Positions 24,841 through 31,897 of a DNA stretch of 64,000 bases are shown here, piece after piece. The stretch is from Paracoccaceae bacterium (GTDB lineage Bacteria; Pseudomonadota; Alphaproteobacteria; Rhodobacterales; Rhodobacteraceae). The DNA lies in contig SBGD01000073.1 of the NCBI GenBank assembly GCA_006226775.1, positions 1 to 64,000 of the forward strand, given 5' to 3'. The position numbers and the translations under genes are program-made. How positions within the stretch are numbered: the first letter of the stretch is position 1; every line of letters begins with the position of its first letter. Below the pieces are notes generated by a model. That model worked only from the letters and a program-made list of their open reading frames with translations. It was not told where the DNA came from and made no database searches.

Positions 24841-25473
24841 ATGAAAGACCTCAGAGACCCACACGAGCGCTTGCGTCAGGCTCGGATCAATGCCGGGTTT
24901 GCCACAGTGGCAGATGCCGCAAAGGCTTTCGGCTGGAAATATCCAACATATGCTGGCCACGAAAACGGACATCGCGGAATGAAAACCCACGATGTCAAAA
25001 AATACGCGGACGCGTTCAAGGTAACTGAAGTCTGGCTTTTGACCGGAAAATCCGAGTCCGACAGCCCGAAACCTCAGCCAAAGGGGTTTTCAGAATCGCT
25101 TGGCGAATACCACGCGCCGACCGATAGCTTGCGCCTTGTGCTTGAACGCCTTTTGGGGCAACTCGCACCAACCGCGCGCAGCACAACAACACTGTTTGTG
25201 CCTCGCGACTATCCGACCCTTGCATTGATGCGTGGTGACATCGTTTTTGTCGACCTTTCCACGATCGACCCGCCGCCAGGCACCATTGTCGTGTCTCGCA
25301 TCGTGGACAGCCAAGGAATCGACGCCACGACCTTTCGGCTCTCATCTACCGGCGGGCCGCTTCCACCATACGGAGAACCGGCCCTTGAACCTGACCAAGA
25401 CGAGGGCATCGTGGGAACAGTGATCGGCTCAATCAGGGGAGCACCCGCAGGAGCATTCAGGTCCGACCATTAA
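24841..25473 (+). CDS. CI-like repressor with S24-type C-terminal domain lacking the catalytic Ser
   Basis: 210 residues from the ATG at 24841. The N-terminal 70 residues form an HTH (RLRQARINAGFATVADAAKA, then HENGHRGMKTHDVKKYADAF). The C-terminal half (residues 110-200) has the strand order of LexA/CI S24 domains: LALMRGDIVFVDLSTIDPPP, GTIVVSRIVD and GIVGTVIGSIR. Where the self-cleaving family has Ser-Met before the GD motif, this protein has YPTLALM, and no matching Ser is seen; a catalytic Lys is also not evident. It probably dimerises by this domain but may not undergo RecA-driven cleavage. It should hold both early promoters shut in the lysogen. Confidence 0.82.
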   Translation: MKDLRDPHERLRQARINAGFATVADAAKAFGWKYPTYAGHENGHRGMKTHDVKKYADAFKVTEVWLLTGKSESDSPKPQPKGFSESLGEYHAPTDSLRLVLERLLGQLAPTARSTTTLFVPRDYPTLALMRGDIVFVDLSTIDPPPGTIVVSRIVDSQGIDATTFRLSSTGGPLPPYGEPALEPDQDEGIVGTVIGSIRGAPAGAFRSDH

Positions 25474-25915
25474 CGTACCGCTGCATTCCGTCGAGACTGG
25501 TGAACGTCCGCCCATCGGTACGATAAAGGCTTTTGCCATCGACCTGCTCGACCTTGTATCCCTTGTAGGTATCGAAATAGGACCAGCTTTCTTCAGGCAA
25601 ATCCGAAGACGGCGGGACGTCGGCTGGACTGAGCTGCACCGTGGTCACCTTCGCCGGAGAAGGTTCGCTGACCGGCCTGGCCTGCATGACAGCCAGCAGA
25701 CGTTCAGTGCTTTCCGCCGTCACGATCTGCGCCAAAAGGATTTGCCCCGTTGCAACTAACAGGCACCCGCTTCCGGCCAAGATAACTCCAGTCACAATGG
25801 CCTCGAAACTTTCGGCACGAGTCGCGGCCAGCATCACAACTGCGCCGACAACGACAATCCATCCGAGCACAGAAAACAATCCAGCCAATCCGCGGGCCAT
25901 TGAAAAATTGGTCAT
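25457..25915 (-). CDS. Two-helix membrane protein, possible lysogeny gene
   Basis: 152 residues. Two transmembrane segments lie near residues 10-30 (LAGLFSVLGWIVVVGAVVML) and 38-62 (AIVTGVILAGSGCLLVATGQ). The rest is a soluble tail ending YRTDGRTFTSLDGMQRYVNG, which resembles short cytoplasmic strand repeats. It converges with the repressor gene and overlaps its last 17 bases. The AT-rich DNA upstream (25916-25990) may hold a promoter, but no clean boxes were seen. Function unknown; superinfection control is one possibility. Confidence 0.65.
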   Translation of the reverse strand: MTNFSMARGLAGLFSVLGWIVVVGAVVMLAATRAESFEAIVTGVILAGSGCLLVATGQILLAQIVTAESTERLLAVMQARPVSEPSPAKVTTVQLSPADVPPSSDLPEESWSYFDTYKGYKVEQVDGKSLYRTDGRTFTSLDGMQRYVNGRT

Positions 25916-26009
25916 GACGAACCCCTAAACAAATTCAATAAAAACAAAGCACAACTAATCGATTCAAGCAATTGATTCTCCCCCGTAGGCGCGCGTGGTT
26001 ATGCGCGAT

Positions 26010-26034
26010 CAATGCAAATGTCACTTTTGCATTG
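26010..26034. promoter_or_regulatory. Perfect inverted repeat upstream of the rightward operon
   Basis: CAATGCAAA and TTTGCATTG are separated by seven bases and overlap the -35 box of the rightward early promoter. The arms share ATGCAAA with the other operators, suggesting a second binding site for the same repressor or for Cro. Confidence 0.7.
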
Positions 26035-26060
26035 ACCTAGCATTATGCAAATCGCATAAC
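26032..26060 (+). promoter_or_regulatory. Rightward early promoter (accessory operon)
   Basis: -35 TTGACC (26032-26037), a 17-base spacer and -10 CATAAC (26055-26060). Transcription would begin near 26067, about 23 bases before the first gene, leaving room for its GAGG ribosome site. The operator at 26043-26059 covers the spacer and -10 box. Confidence 0.75.
26043..26059. promoter_or_regulatory. Repressor operator TTATGCAAATCGCATAA
   Basis: A 17-base palindrome with perfect outer half sites TTATGC and GCATAA. It differs by one base from the site at the leftward promoter 1.27 kb away. It lies across the -10 region of the rightward promoter, so the same repressor can shut both operons. Confidence 0.75.
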
Positions 26061-26089
26061 TGTACTCGTTCACCAGACGAGGCACACCC

Positions 26090-26446
26090 ATGCATATTCC
26101 CGAAGACACGCTCCGCAAGCTCGCCAATCCCCCGGACTCGGCGTATGCGCCCGCGCCCAGCTCGCAGGAGGCGCATCTGCTGGCCGTGGTGCCGCACATG
26201 GCGTCAGAGCTTCTGGCCTGGCGCCGCGCCGCGCGCCGCGCGCCTGCCCTGTCGCTGGACCTGAGCCCGGAAGAACAGACCCGCCGCTGGCTCGACGCCT
26301 GCGATTTCATCAACGCGGGCGGGCCCTATGAGATCCGCAAGCTGCGGCGGCACTGCACCGATATCCTCGCCTTTTGCCCCCACGACTATCTCCGCACAGC
26401 CGCGCGTCATGCGCTGGCCCAGATCAGTCAGGTGGACGCGGCATGA
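26090..26446 (+). CDS. First gene of the rightward operon, unknown
   Basis: 118 residues. MHIPEDTLRKLANPPDSAYA is followed by helices, including HLLAVVPHMASELLAWRRAA and DYLRTAARHALAQISQV. No family was recognised. The ribosome site ACGAGG lies 7 bases before the ATG. As the first product after the repressed promoter it should be made early on induction, a place often held by anti-host or antirestriction proteins. Confidence 0.65.
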   Translation: MHIPEDTLRKLANPPDSAYAPAPSSQEAHLLAVVPHMASELLAWRRAARRAPALSLDLSPEEQTRRWLDACDFINAGGPYEIRKLRRHCTDILAFCPHDYLRTAARHALAQISQVDAA

Positions 26447-26592
26447 CGGCCCCGGCGAAAGGCACCGACGACACCCTGCCGGACCCGCTGCGCGCCGCCT
26501 GCACCCGCATCGCAGATCAGGCCGAGGCCGAAGTCATCCCCCCGCGGACCATCGCATCGATGCTGCGCAAGGCGCTGAGAGACACCGCATGA
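26443..26592 (+). CDS. Small phage protein
   Basis: 49 residues, start overlapping the previous stop as ATGA. LRAACTRIADQAEAEVIPPR then TIASMLRKALRDTA is helical and acidic in the middle. No family recognised; it is accepted because both ends overlap neighbours in the coupled run. Confidence 0.55.
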   Translation: MTAPAKGTDDTLPDPLRAACTRIADQAEAEVIPPRTIASMLRKALRDTA

Positions 26593-26774
26593 CCCACCCC
26601 CTCGAAACCTCCGCCGACCTCCGCCGCGCCCGCGCCGTGATTGCCGATGTGACCAGCCACGACGACGCGGCCCTGTCGCGCGCCTGCCAGACGGTGATCG
26701 ACCTGAGCCCGGATGTGGAGGAACGCGACCGCGCGGGTGACCTGCTGGCCATCGTGCAGGGGGAAGCGGCGTGA
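26589..26774 (+). CDS. Small phage protein
   Basis: 61 residues, ATGA overlap on the left and GTGA overlap on the right. The sequence is helical (ETSADLRRARAVIADVTSHD, then LSRACQTVIDLSPDVEERDR). Function unknown. Confidence 0.55.
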   Translation: MTHPLETSADLRRARAVIADVTSHDDAALSRACQTVIDLSPDVEERDRAGDLLAIVQGEAA

Positions 26775-27430
26775 CCCCGCTGCGCGTCCTCATCGGCTGC
26801 GAGACCTCGGGCCGAGTGCGCAACGCCTTCCTGCGCCGCGGGCACGACGCATGGTCCTGTGACCTCCTGCCTGCCGAGGACCGCAGCAACCGGCACATGA
26901 TCTGTGACGTGCGCGACGTACTGGGTGACGGCTGGGACTTGCTCATGGTCGCGCATCCGCCCTGTACCCGGCTCTGCAACAGCGGCGTGCGCTGGCTGCA
27001 TGTCCCGCCGACCGGGCGCAGCAAGGCCGAGATGTGGGCCGAGCTGGATGCGGGCGCGGCGCTGTTTTCCGCCTGCTGGAATGCCCCGATCCCGCGCGTG
27101 GCCGTCGAGAACCCGGTGATGCACCGCCACGCGAAAGAGCGGATCGAGAATTTCCGGCCCGCCGCCCAGACGGTGCAGCCGTGGTGGTTTGGGGATCCGG
27201 CCTTCAAGGCCACCGGGCTTTATCTGCGCGGCCTGCCACCGCTGGAACCGACCGACCGCCTCGACCCGCCGAAGCCCGGCACCGAGGCGCACCGCAAATG
27301 GTCGCGTGTCCACCGCATGCCGCCCGGCCCCGAGCGCTGGAAAGAGCGCAGCCGGACCTTTCCGGGCCTGGCCGAGGCAATGGCCGATCAATGGGGCGGA
27401 TACGCCCTCACACAGGAGCAAGCCGCATGA
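26771..27430 (+). CDS. Cytosine-C5 DNA methyltransferase-like protein
   Basis: 219 residues, GTG start overlapping the previous stop. Motif I-like LIGCETSGRVRNAFLRRGHD lies at the start, the motif IV Pro-Pro-Cys is in VAHPPCTRLCNSGVRW, and a motif VI-like Glu-Asn is in RVAVENPVMHRH. It is shorter than true C5 methyltransferases and lacks a clear QxRxR motif VIII or a target recognition domain. It could be a small methyltransferase or a related base-modifying enzyme. As an early phage gene it may serve to escape restriction. Confidence 0.75.
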   Translation: MTPLRVLIGCETSGRVRNAFLRRGHDAWSCDLLPAEDRSNRHMICDVRDVLGDGWDLLMVAHPPCTRLCNSGVRWLHVPPTGRSKAEMWAELDAGAALFSACWNAPIPRVAVENPVMHRHAKERIENFRPAAQTVQPWWFGDPAFKATGLYLRGLPPLEPTDRLDPPKPGTEAHRKWSRVHRMPPGPERWKERSRTFPGLAEAMADQWGGYALTQEQAA

Positions 27431-27597
27431 CGGACGTCGCCGGTCACACACGAGGACGCAAAAAGGGCGTGCCGATCTACTTCGATCCCGACCAGATCGA
27501 CGCTGTGAACGCCTATCGGGACGCCGCAGGTGTGTCTTTCAGCGAAGCCGTGCGCACCTTGATCGAATGGGGGTTGGAAGCACATGAGGCCAACTGA
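27427..27597 (+). CDS. Ribbon-helix-helix protein
   Basis: 56 residues. After a basic start (TRGRKKG) comes a strand, VPIYFDPDQIDAVNAYRDAA, and helix GVSFSEAVRTLIEWGLEAH, the pattern of Arc/CopG-like DNA-binding proteins. It may regulate the rightward operon. It overlaps the gene before by 4 bases and the next one by 14. Confidence 0.72.
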   Translation: MTDVAGHTRGRKKGVPIYFDPDQIDAVNAYRDAAGVSFSEAVRTLIEWGLEAHEAN

Positions 27598-27784
27598 TTT
27601 CGCCACCACCAGTTCCACTCCGGAACGGCGCTTTCGCGCCGCAGAGGGGACGCAGGACGCCACCAGACAGGCACCCACGCAGCCCTGCGTCCCCAATGAC
27701 CGCTGGATCTTCTTCTGGTTCTTCGTCTTGCCCTGCATCGCGGTCTGCGGGTCCGGCGTGGCGCTGATCTGGTGGCTGTTGTGA
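27584..27784 (+). CDS. Small membrane protein
   Basis: 66 residues with one strong transmembrane segment near the C-terminus (IFFWFFVLPCIAVCGSGVAL). The first 40 residues are polar and Thr/Gln-rich. It starts 14 bases inside the previous gene. Function unknown. Confidence 0.5.
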   Translation: MRPTDFATTSSTPERRFRAAEGTQDATRQAPTQPCVPNDRWIFFWFFVLPCIAVCGSGVALIWWLL

Positions 27785-28026
27785 CCCGCCGGGACGCCGC
27801 CCAGATGGCGGGCATCCTCTGCAACGATCCGGGGTTTCAGGCGTTTGTCGCTGAGCGCACCGGCCAGCTTTCCCAGGACAAGGACACCGCCGCGGCGTTC
27901 CTGCGCCGGGAATGTGGGATTGCCAGCCGGCGTGAGCTCAACACCGACCCCGCCGCACGCGAAGCCTTCGACCGGCTGCGCACCGAGGTCGACGCCTTCA
28001 CCGGCAAAATTCCGCAACCCCGATAG
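27781..28026 (+). CDS. Small phage protein
   Basis: 81 residues from a GTG at 27781 that overlaps the previous stop; another GTG at 27772 is possible. MAGILCNDPGFQAFVAERTG and TAAAFLRRECGIASRRELNT are helical stretches of a kind seen in many alphaproteobacterial phage genes next to DUF2303 proteins. Role unknown. Confidence 0.6.
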   Translation: MTRRDAAQMAGILCNDPGFQAFVAERTGQLSQDKDTAAAFLRRECGIASRRELNTDPAAREAFDRLRTEVDAFTGKIPQPR

Positions 28027-28040
28027 GCAGGAGACAGACC

Positions 28041-28202
28041 ATGCCCGAACGCGATGCCATTGGCGCCTACGCCACCGAAACCCCCAGCGGCTGGACCGCT
28101 TACGACAAGTTCGGCTGCACCTAGCCCGTTGACCGCAACGACGCCGAAACCCTCGAAGCCGCACGGCAGACCCGCGTGAAACAGAAAGGACCCCAGACGT
28201 GA
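28041..28202 (+). pseudogene. Small phage gene broken by an amber codon
   Basis: The frame begins at an ATG at 28041 (GGAG site upstream) and would run 53 residues to a TGA at 28200-28202, overlapping the next start. A TAG at 28122-28124 splits it after MPERDAIGAYATETPSGWTA and seven more residues. The sequence after it (PVDRNDAETLEAARQTRVKQ) continues as good coding sequence. One base change from TGG (Trp) would explain the stop. It may be a fresh knock-out or a codon read through at low level. Confidence 0.6.
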
Positions 28203-28621
28203 TGACCAAGAAGAAGCCCCCCGAGGCCCAGGTGCCCGAGCAACACGACCCGTACAAGCTGCGGTCTCTGGAACAGATCCTCGCGCTGTTCGACGGCGGA
28301 GACTTTCTGGCGGAAGTGATGGACGGTCACCGCAAGCTGCAGATCGAGCTGCTGGAACATTCGGCGGAACACGGCTCGAAGGGCTGCGACGGAACGATGA
28401 CCATCAAGATCAGCTACGCGCTCGGCAAGTCCGGCGACGTCTCGATGGGGGCCAAGGCCGAGTTCAAGGGCCCGAAGGCACCGCCCTCCAGCGCCACCGC
28501 CTACATCAACGACAAGGGCGAACTGACCCTTTACTCGCCCCTCCTCGCCCGCATGCACCAGCCAGTGCGCGACGTCACCCCGCACGACCCGGAAACCGGC
28601 GAAGTGCGGGATGTGGATTGA
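28202..28621 (+). CDS. Phage protein preceding the DUF2303 gene
   Basis: 139 residues; the ATG at 28202 overlaps the stop of the broken gene. The sequence MTKKKPPEAQVPEQHDPYKL leads into LEQILALFDGGDFLAEVMDG and then a strand-rich part (DGTMTIKISYALGKSGDVSM) like a compact beta sheet. Genes of this type often accompany DUF2303 genes in phages, which suggests they work together. Biochemical role unknown. Confidence 0.65.
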   Translation: MTKKKPPEAQVPEQHDPYKLRSLEQILALFDGGDFLAEVMDGHRKLQIELLEHSAEHGSKGCDGTMTIKISYALGKSGDVSMGAKAEFKGPKAPPSSATAYINDKGELTLYSPLLARMHQPVRDVTPHDPETGEVRDVD

Positions 28622-28630
28622 GGGCACGAA

Positions 28631-28882
28631 GTGCCTCTCCCTGAACCCACATCCATCACGGAACGCCGCAACGCAACGGCTGTGCAAGTTCTCGCCGGGC
28701 CGTTGGGCTTCTACGGCTGCGCCTATGGCGGCATCGTGATCGGCGGGTGCCGCGCCACCCCCGATCAAGCCAGAGCCGACGCCGCCGTAGCGGCTGATCT
28801 GATCGACATATCACCACTCGCCGCGCCTCACGCGCTGCGGATGATTACCCCCCAAACTCCCCCAGAAAGGACACCCACATGA
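28631..28882 (+). CDS. Small phage protein, low support
   Basis: 83 residues from a GTG at 28631 with GAGGG about 7 bases upstream; it overlaps the DUF2303 start as ATGA. AVQVLAGPLGFYGCAYGGIV may form a short strand pair. It is accepted because it fills the only space between two genes in a coupled run; the sequence itself is not recognised. Confidence 0.45.
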   Translation: MPLPEPTSITERRNATAVQVLAGPLGFYGCAYGGIVIGGCRATPDQARADAAVAADLIDISPLAAPHALRMITPQTPPERTPT

Positions 28883-29871
28883 CTGACCCCCAAACCACCA
28901 TCCCCGGCGAGAACCCTGCGGAAACCATGCGCAAGGTGATGGAAGACATCGGCCACGCCGACGCGCTCACGTTCGCGGAGCATCACCAGCCCGGCGAGCC
29001 CTTTCTCGTCTCTCTCCCGCGCGGGCGCACCGTTGAGGACTTCACGCCTGCGCTGCACGCCATTGCGGAGCGCGTGAAGCCGTTCCACCGCAAGGGCACC
29101 GCCAGGCTGGAAACGCTGGCCAGCCTGATCGACTGGACCAACCGGTTCAAGGGCGAGACCAGCGCGCTCTTTGCCAATCCCGACATGACCCAACCGTCGC
29201 TGACCTGCATCGCCGACTATCACGGCGAAGGCGCCGGCACGATCGACCCCACCACGGGCGACGGTGCCGCACGCCATTGCCACCACCGCGGCCTCTACAA
29301 GTTCCCGCTGTCCGACGAATGGAAAGCGTGGACGGCCGTCTCCGGCCAGCCGCTCGAAAAGGATCAGATGGGCGAGTTCATCGAGGCCCACGCCAAGGAC
29401 GTGATGGACCCGTCGCCGGGCATCATCGCGGGCAAGGAAAGCGACAAGCTGGCCCCGTGGGAAAACCGCCTGATCCGCACCGCGCAACAGATCGAAGGCC
29501 GCTTCGGTCAGCTGCACCAGTTGCTGGCCATGTCGCGGCAGTTCCAGGTCCACGAGACCTCGGACCTGAAGGTCACGACCAACCGTGACTCCGGCGAGGC
29601 CGAGATCCAGTTCCTGAACGAACACAAGACCGCAGACGGCAAGCCGCTGAACATCCCGAACCTGATCATCATCACCATCCCGGTGTTCCGCGGCGGCGCG
29701 CCCTACCGCATGCCGGTGCGCTTCCGCTACCGCAAGAGCGGCGCGAGCGTGAAGTTCATCCTGACGGTCTACAACCCCGAGAAGGCCTTCGAGGCCGCGT
29801 TCGAGGAAGCCGCAACCGAGGCCCGCGACGAGACCAGCCTGCCGCTGTTCTACGGCAGCCCCGAGGCCTGA
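28879..29871 (+). CDS. DUF2303 family phage protein (YfdQ-like)
   Basis: 330 residues. Characteristic parts are GRTVEDFTPALHAIAERVKP, ARLETLASLIDWTNRFK, CIADYHGEGAGTI and HHRGLYKFPLSDEWKAWTAV, all in the order of the DUF2303/YfdQ family. The family is widespread in lambdoid and other prophages near recombination and early genes, yet its biochemical role is unknown. The protein looks soluble and mixed alpha/beta. It is the largest product of the rightward operon other than the integrase. Confidence 0.85.
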   Translation: MTDPQTTIPGENPAETMRKVMEDIGHADALTFAEHHQPGEPFLVSLPRGRTVEDFTPALHAIAERVKPFHRKGTARLETLASLIDWTNRFKGETSALFANPDMTQPSLTCIADYHGEGAGTIDPTTGDGAARHCHHRGLYKFPLSDEWKAWTAVSGQPLEKDQMGEFIEAHAKDVMDPSPGIIAGKESDKLAPWENRLIRTAQQIEGRFGQLHQLLAMSRQFQVHETSDLKVTTNRDSGEAEIQFLNEHKTADGKPLNIPNLIIITIPVFRGGAPYRMPVRFRYRKSGASVKFILTVYNPEKAFEAAFEEAATEARDETSLPLFYGSPEA

Positions 29872-29941
29872 TGTCTCTTTCTGGCCCCTGCGCGTCAGGG
29901 GCCAGCGACGGACAACAGACCCGAACCAAAGGAAATCCACT

Positions 29942-30298
29942 ATGCCAGTATCTATGGAAACAGCGCGAGCAATTGCTTTCGCGCACCGTGAGATCGAGAC
30001 GGCGGAAAAGCTGCTCGAAGATGTCGAGGCGGCTATGTCCAATTCGTCGTTTGACCAGAAGGACATCCGCGATGCCTTCGGGCGTCGGCACGATGGATTG
30101 CAGCTTGGCGTCCCTTCGGGGTCGTCCGGTCACCGAATATTCAATGTGCCGTTCTCGATGTGTCGGCCAATCATTGAAGCGCACATCGCAAACCAGAGAA
30201 CCCTGGTTCAGCTTTACAGCGAAAAAGCAGGCATCGAGGCGATGGGCGACAAGGGCGAAGTCATGCCCTCAGTCGAACCCGTCGAAACCGAGTCCTGA
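29942..30298 (+). CDS. Phage protein, function unknown
   Basis: 118 residues after AAAGGAAAT 5 bases upstream. The N-terminus is helical (METARAIAFAHREIETAEKL, LLEDVEAAMSNSSFDQKDIR) and the middle holds LQLGVPSGSSGHRIFNVPFS. Its DNA is somewhat less GC-rich than the neighbours, which suggests a later arrival. No family recognised. Confidence 0.6.
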   Translation: MPVSMETARAIAFAHREIETAEKLLEDVEAAMSNSSFDQKDIRDAFGRRHDGLQLGVPSGSSGHRIFNVPFSMCRPIIEAHIANQRTLVQLYSEKAGIEAMGDKGEVMPSVEPVETES

Positions 30299-30316
30299 AC
30301 CCCCGGAGACGCGCCG

Positions 30317-30619
30317 ATGAGCCCTTTGACCGAACCGCCGCGCGATGCGACCCGTGTGCCGCGCCCCCTCAATGAATGGCACGAAGACCACGGCGACGTG
30401 CTCTGGTGGTGCTGGGACGGCAACGGATGGCTGGGCGAAGCGCCCTATATCGGATCGCCTCTGGACCTCGGCCACACCGTCGAGTGCCACACGCACCGCG
30501 ATACAGGCGAGAAACCCGCCGCTAGTTTCGATGTTGGCGGATGGCCCGGCTATCACACCCACTGGACGCCGCTGCCCGTACAGCCCTACGCGCCAGCTCA
30601 CCCCGGAGACGCCACATGA
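30317..30619 (+). CDS. DUF551-like small protein
   Basis: 100 residues rich in Trp, Gly and His. WHEDHGDVLWWCWDGNGWLG and the closing GYHTHWTPLPVQPYAP match the DUF551 pattern, whose members end in a THWxPLP motif and occur in phage and phage-like islands. Function unknown. The ribosome site GGAGACG is shared in form with the next gene. Confidence 0.65.
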   Translation: MSPLTEPPRDATRVPRPLNEWHEDHGDVLWWCWDGNGWLGEAPYIGSPLDLGHTVECHTHRDTGEKPAASFDVGGWPGYHTHWTPLPVQPYAPAHPGDAT

Positions 30620-31482
30620 CCAGAACCATCTGCATCTATCACGGCAACTGCGCCGATGGCTTCACTGCCGCCTGGTGCGTGCGTGAGGCGCTCGGCGATG
30701 CCGTCGATTACCTCCCGGCCAGCTACGGCAGCGAACCGCCAGAGGTGACCGGCGCCGACGTGATCATCGTGGATTTCAGCTACAAGCGCCCGGTGCTGGA
30801 ACGCATGGCGCTGGACGCCCGCTCCATCCTGGTTCTCGACCATCACAAGACCGCGCAGGAAGACCTGCTGAACCTGCCCTATCCAGCGGGCGGCTGGGAT
30901 GCCCACCGCGCCGTGGCCGGGAACCCCGCCGCGCTGTTCGACATGAACCGCAGCGGCGCACAGATGGCATGGGATTACTTCTGCGGCGGCGCGCGCCCGC
31001 AATTGGTCGACTACGTTGCCGACCGCGACCTCTGGACATGGAAACTGGACCGGTCACGCGAAATCTCTGCGGTCATTGCCTCACACGACATGACCTTCGA
31101 CCAATGGCACGAGTTCGCCGCTCGGATGCAGGCAGATGCGGATCTTGACCAAATGGCCGACGAAGGCGCGGCCATCCTTCGCAAGCACGACCGCGACGTT
31201 CGCGCCGCCTTGGACCTGACCACACGGACCATGGTGATCGGCGGGCACAAGGTGCCGGTGGCGAACACGCCATATTCCATGGCCAGTGACGCCGCCGGAA
31301 CGCTGGCCGAGGGCAACCCCTTTGCCGCCGTCTACTTCGACGGCCCCGAGGGGCGCGCCTTTTCCCTGCGCTCGCGCGGCGACGGCCTCGACGTGTCCGA
31401 AATCGCCAAGGGCTACGGCGGCGGCGGGCACCGGAACGCGGCAGGGTTCAAGATGCCGATCGGCTGGGAGGGTGAGGCGTGA
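30616..31482 (+). CDS. DHH family phosphoesterase (NrnA-like)
   Basis: 288 residues from the ATG at 30616. Motif I is YHGNCADGFTAAW, motif II VIIVDFSYKRP, motif III LVLDHHKTAQED, a fourth Asp is in YVADRDLW, and the C-terminal DHHA1 motif is GYGGGGHRNAAGFKMP. These fit a bimetal phosphoesterase that degrades short RNA or cyclic dinucleotide products. A phage copy could recycle nanoRNAs or remove nucleotide signals used in defence; which one is not shown by the sequence. Confidence 0.88.
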   Translation: MTRTICIYHGNCADGFTAAWCVREALGDAVDYLPASYGSEPPEVTGADVIIVDFSYKRPVLERMALDARSILVLDHHKTAQEDLLNLPYPAGGWDAHRAVAGNPAALFDMNRSGAQMAWDYFCGGARPQLVDYVADRDLWTWKLDRSREISAVIASHDMTFDQWHEFAARMQADADLDQMADEGAAILRKHDRDVRAALDLTTRTMVIGGHKVPVANTPYSMASDAAGTLAEGNPFAAVYFDGPEGRAFSLRSRGDGLDVSEIAKGYGGGGHRNAAGFKMPIGWEGEA

Positions 31483-31679
31483 AGTCCAACATCATCGACT
31501 TGTCGGTCCAGTTCCAGCACCAGACGGACGGCGCGGTCTGCATCCGCGAAGCCGAGGACGGGCCGGACATCTGGATCCCGAAATCCCGCTGCGAGATCGA
31601 CCCCGCCGACCCGGCGCGCGGCCAGACGATCACGCTCACCACAGACGAAGCCACCGCCACCGAAAAGGGCCTGACATGA
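31479..31679 (+). CDS. Small phage protein
   Basis: 66 residues, GTG start overlapping the DHH stop. It is strand-rich (IIDLSVQFQHQTDGAVCIRE, then DIWIPKSRCEID). Not recognised; coupled on both sides. Confidence 0.55.
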   Translation: MKSNIIDLSVQFQHQTDGAVCIREAEDGPDIWIPKSRCEIDPADPARGQTITLTTDEATATEKGLT

Positions 31680-31897
31680 CGCCGGAAATCAGATCGAAAC
31701 TGCTGGCCGCCGCTTCCGGGGCCACGACCGCCACGCTCGACATGATCGAGGCTGCTCGGGAAGGCGCACCGCTTTCCCCAGAAACCATCACACACTTGGC
31801 CGATGCCCTGCGCCTGCTCGTGGACGCAGCTCCTTCCGACCCCGAAGCCACCCAACTGCACGGCGCATTGATCCGCTACCTGGAGTCCCAGCTATGA
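31676..31897 (+). CDS. Small helical phage protein
   Basis: 73 residues, ATGA overlaps at both ends. RSKLLAAASGATTATLDMIE, HLADALRLLVDAAPSDPEAT and LHGALIRYLESQL give three helices. Function unknown. Confidence 0.55.
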   Translation: MTPEIRSKLLAAASGATTATLDMIEAAREGAPLSPETITHLADALRLLVDAAPSDPEATQLHGALIRYLESQL

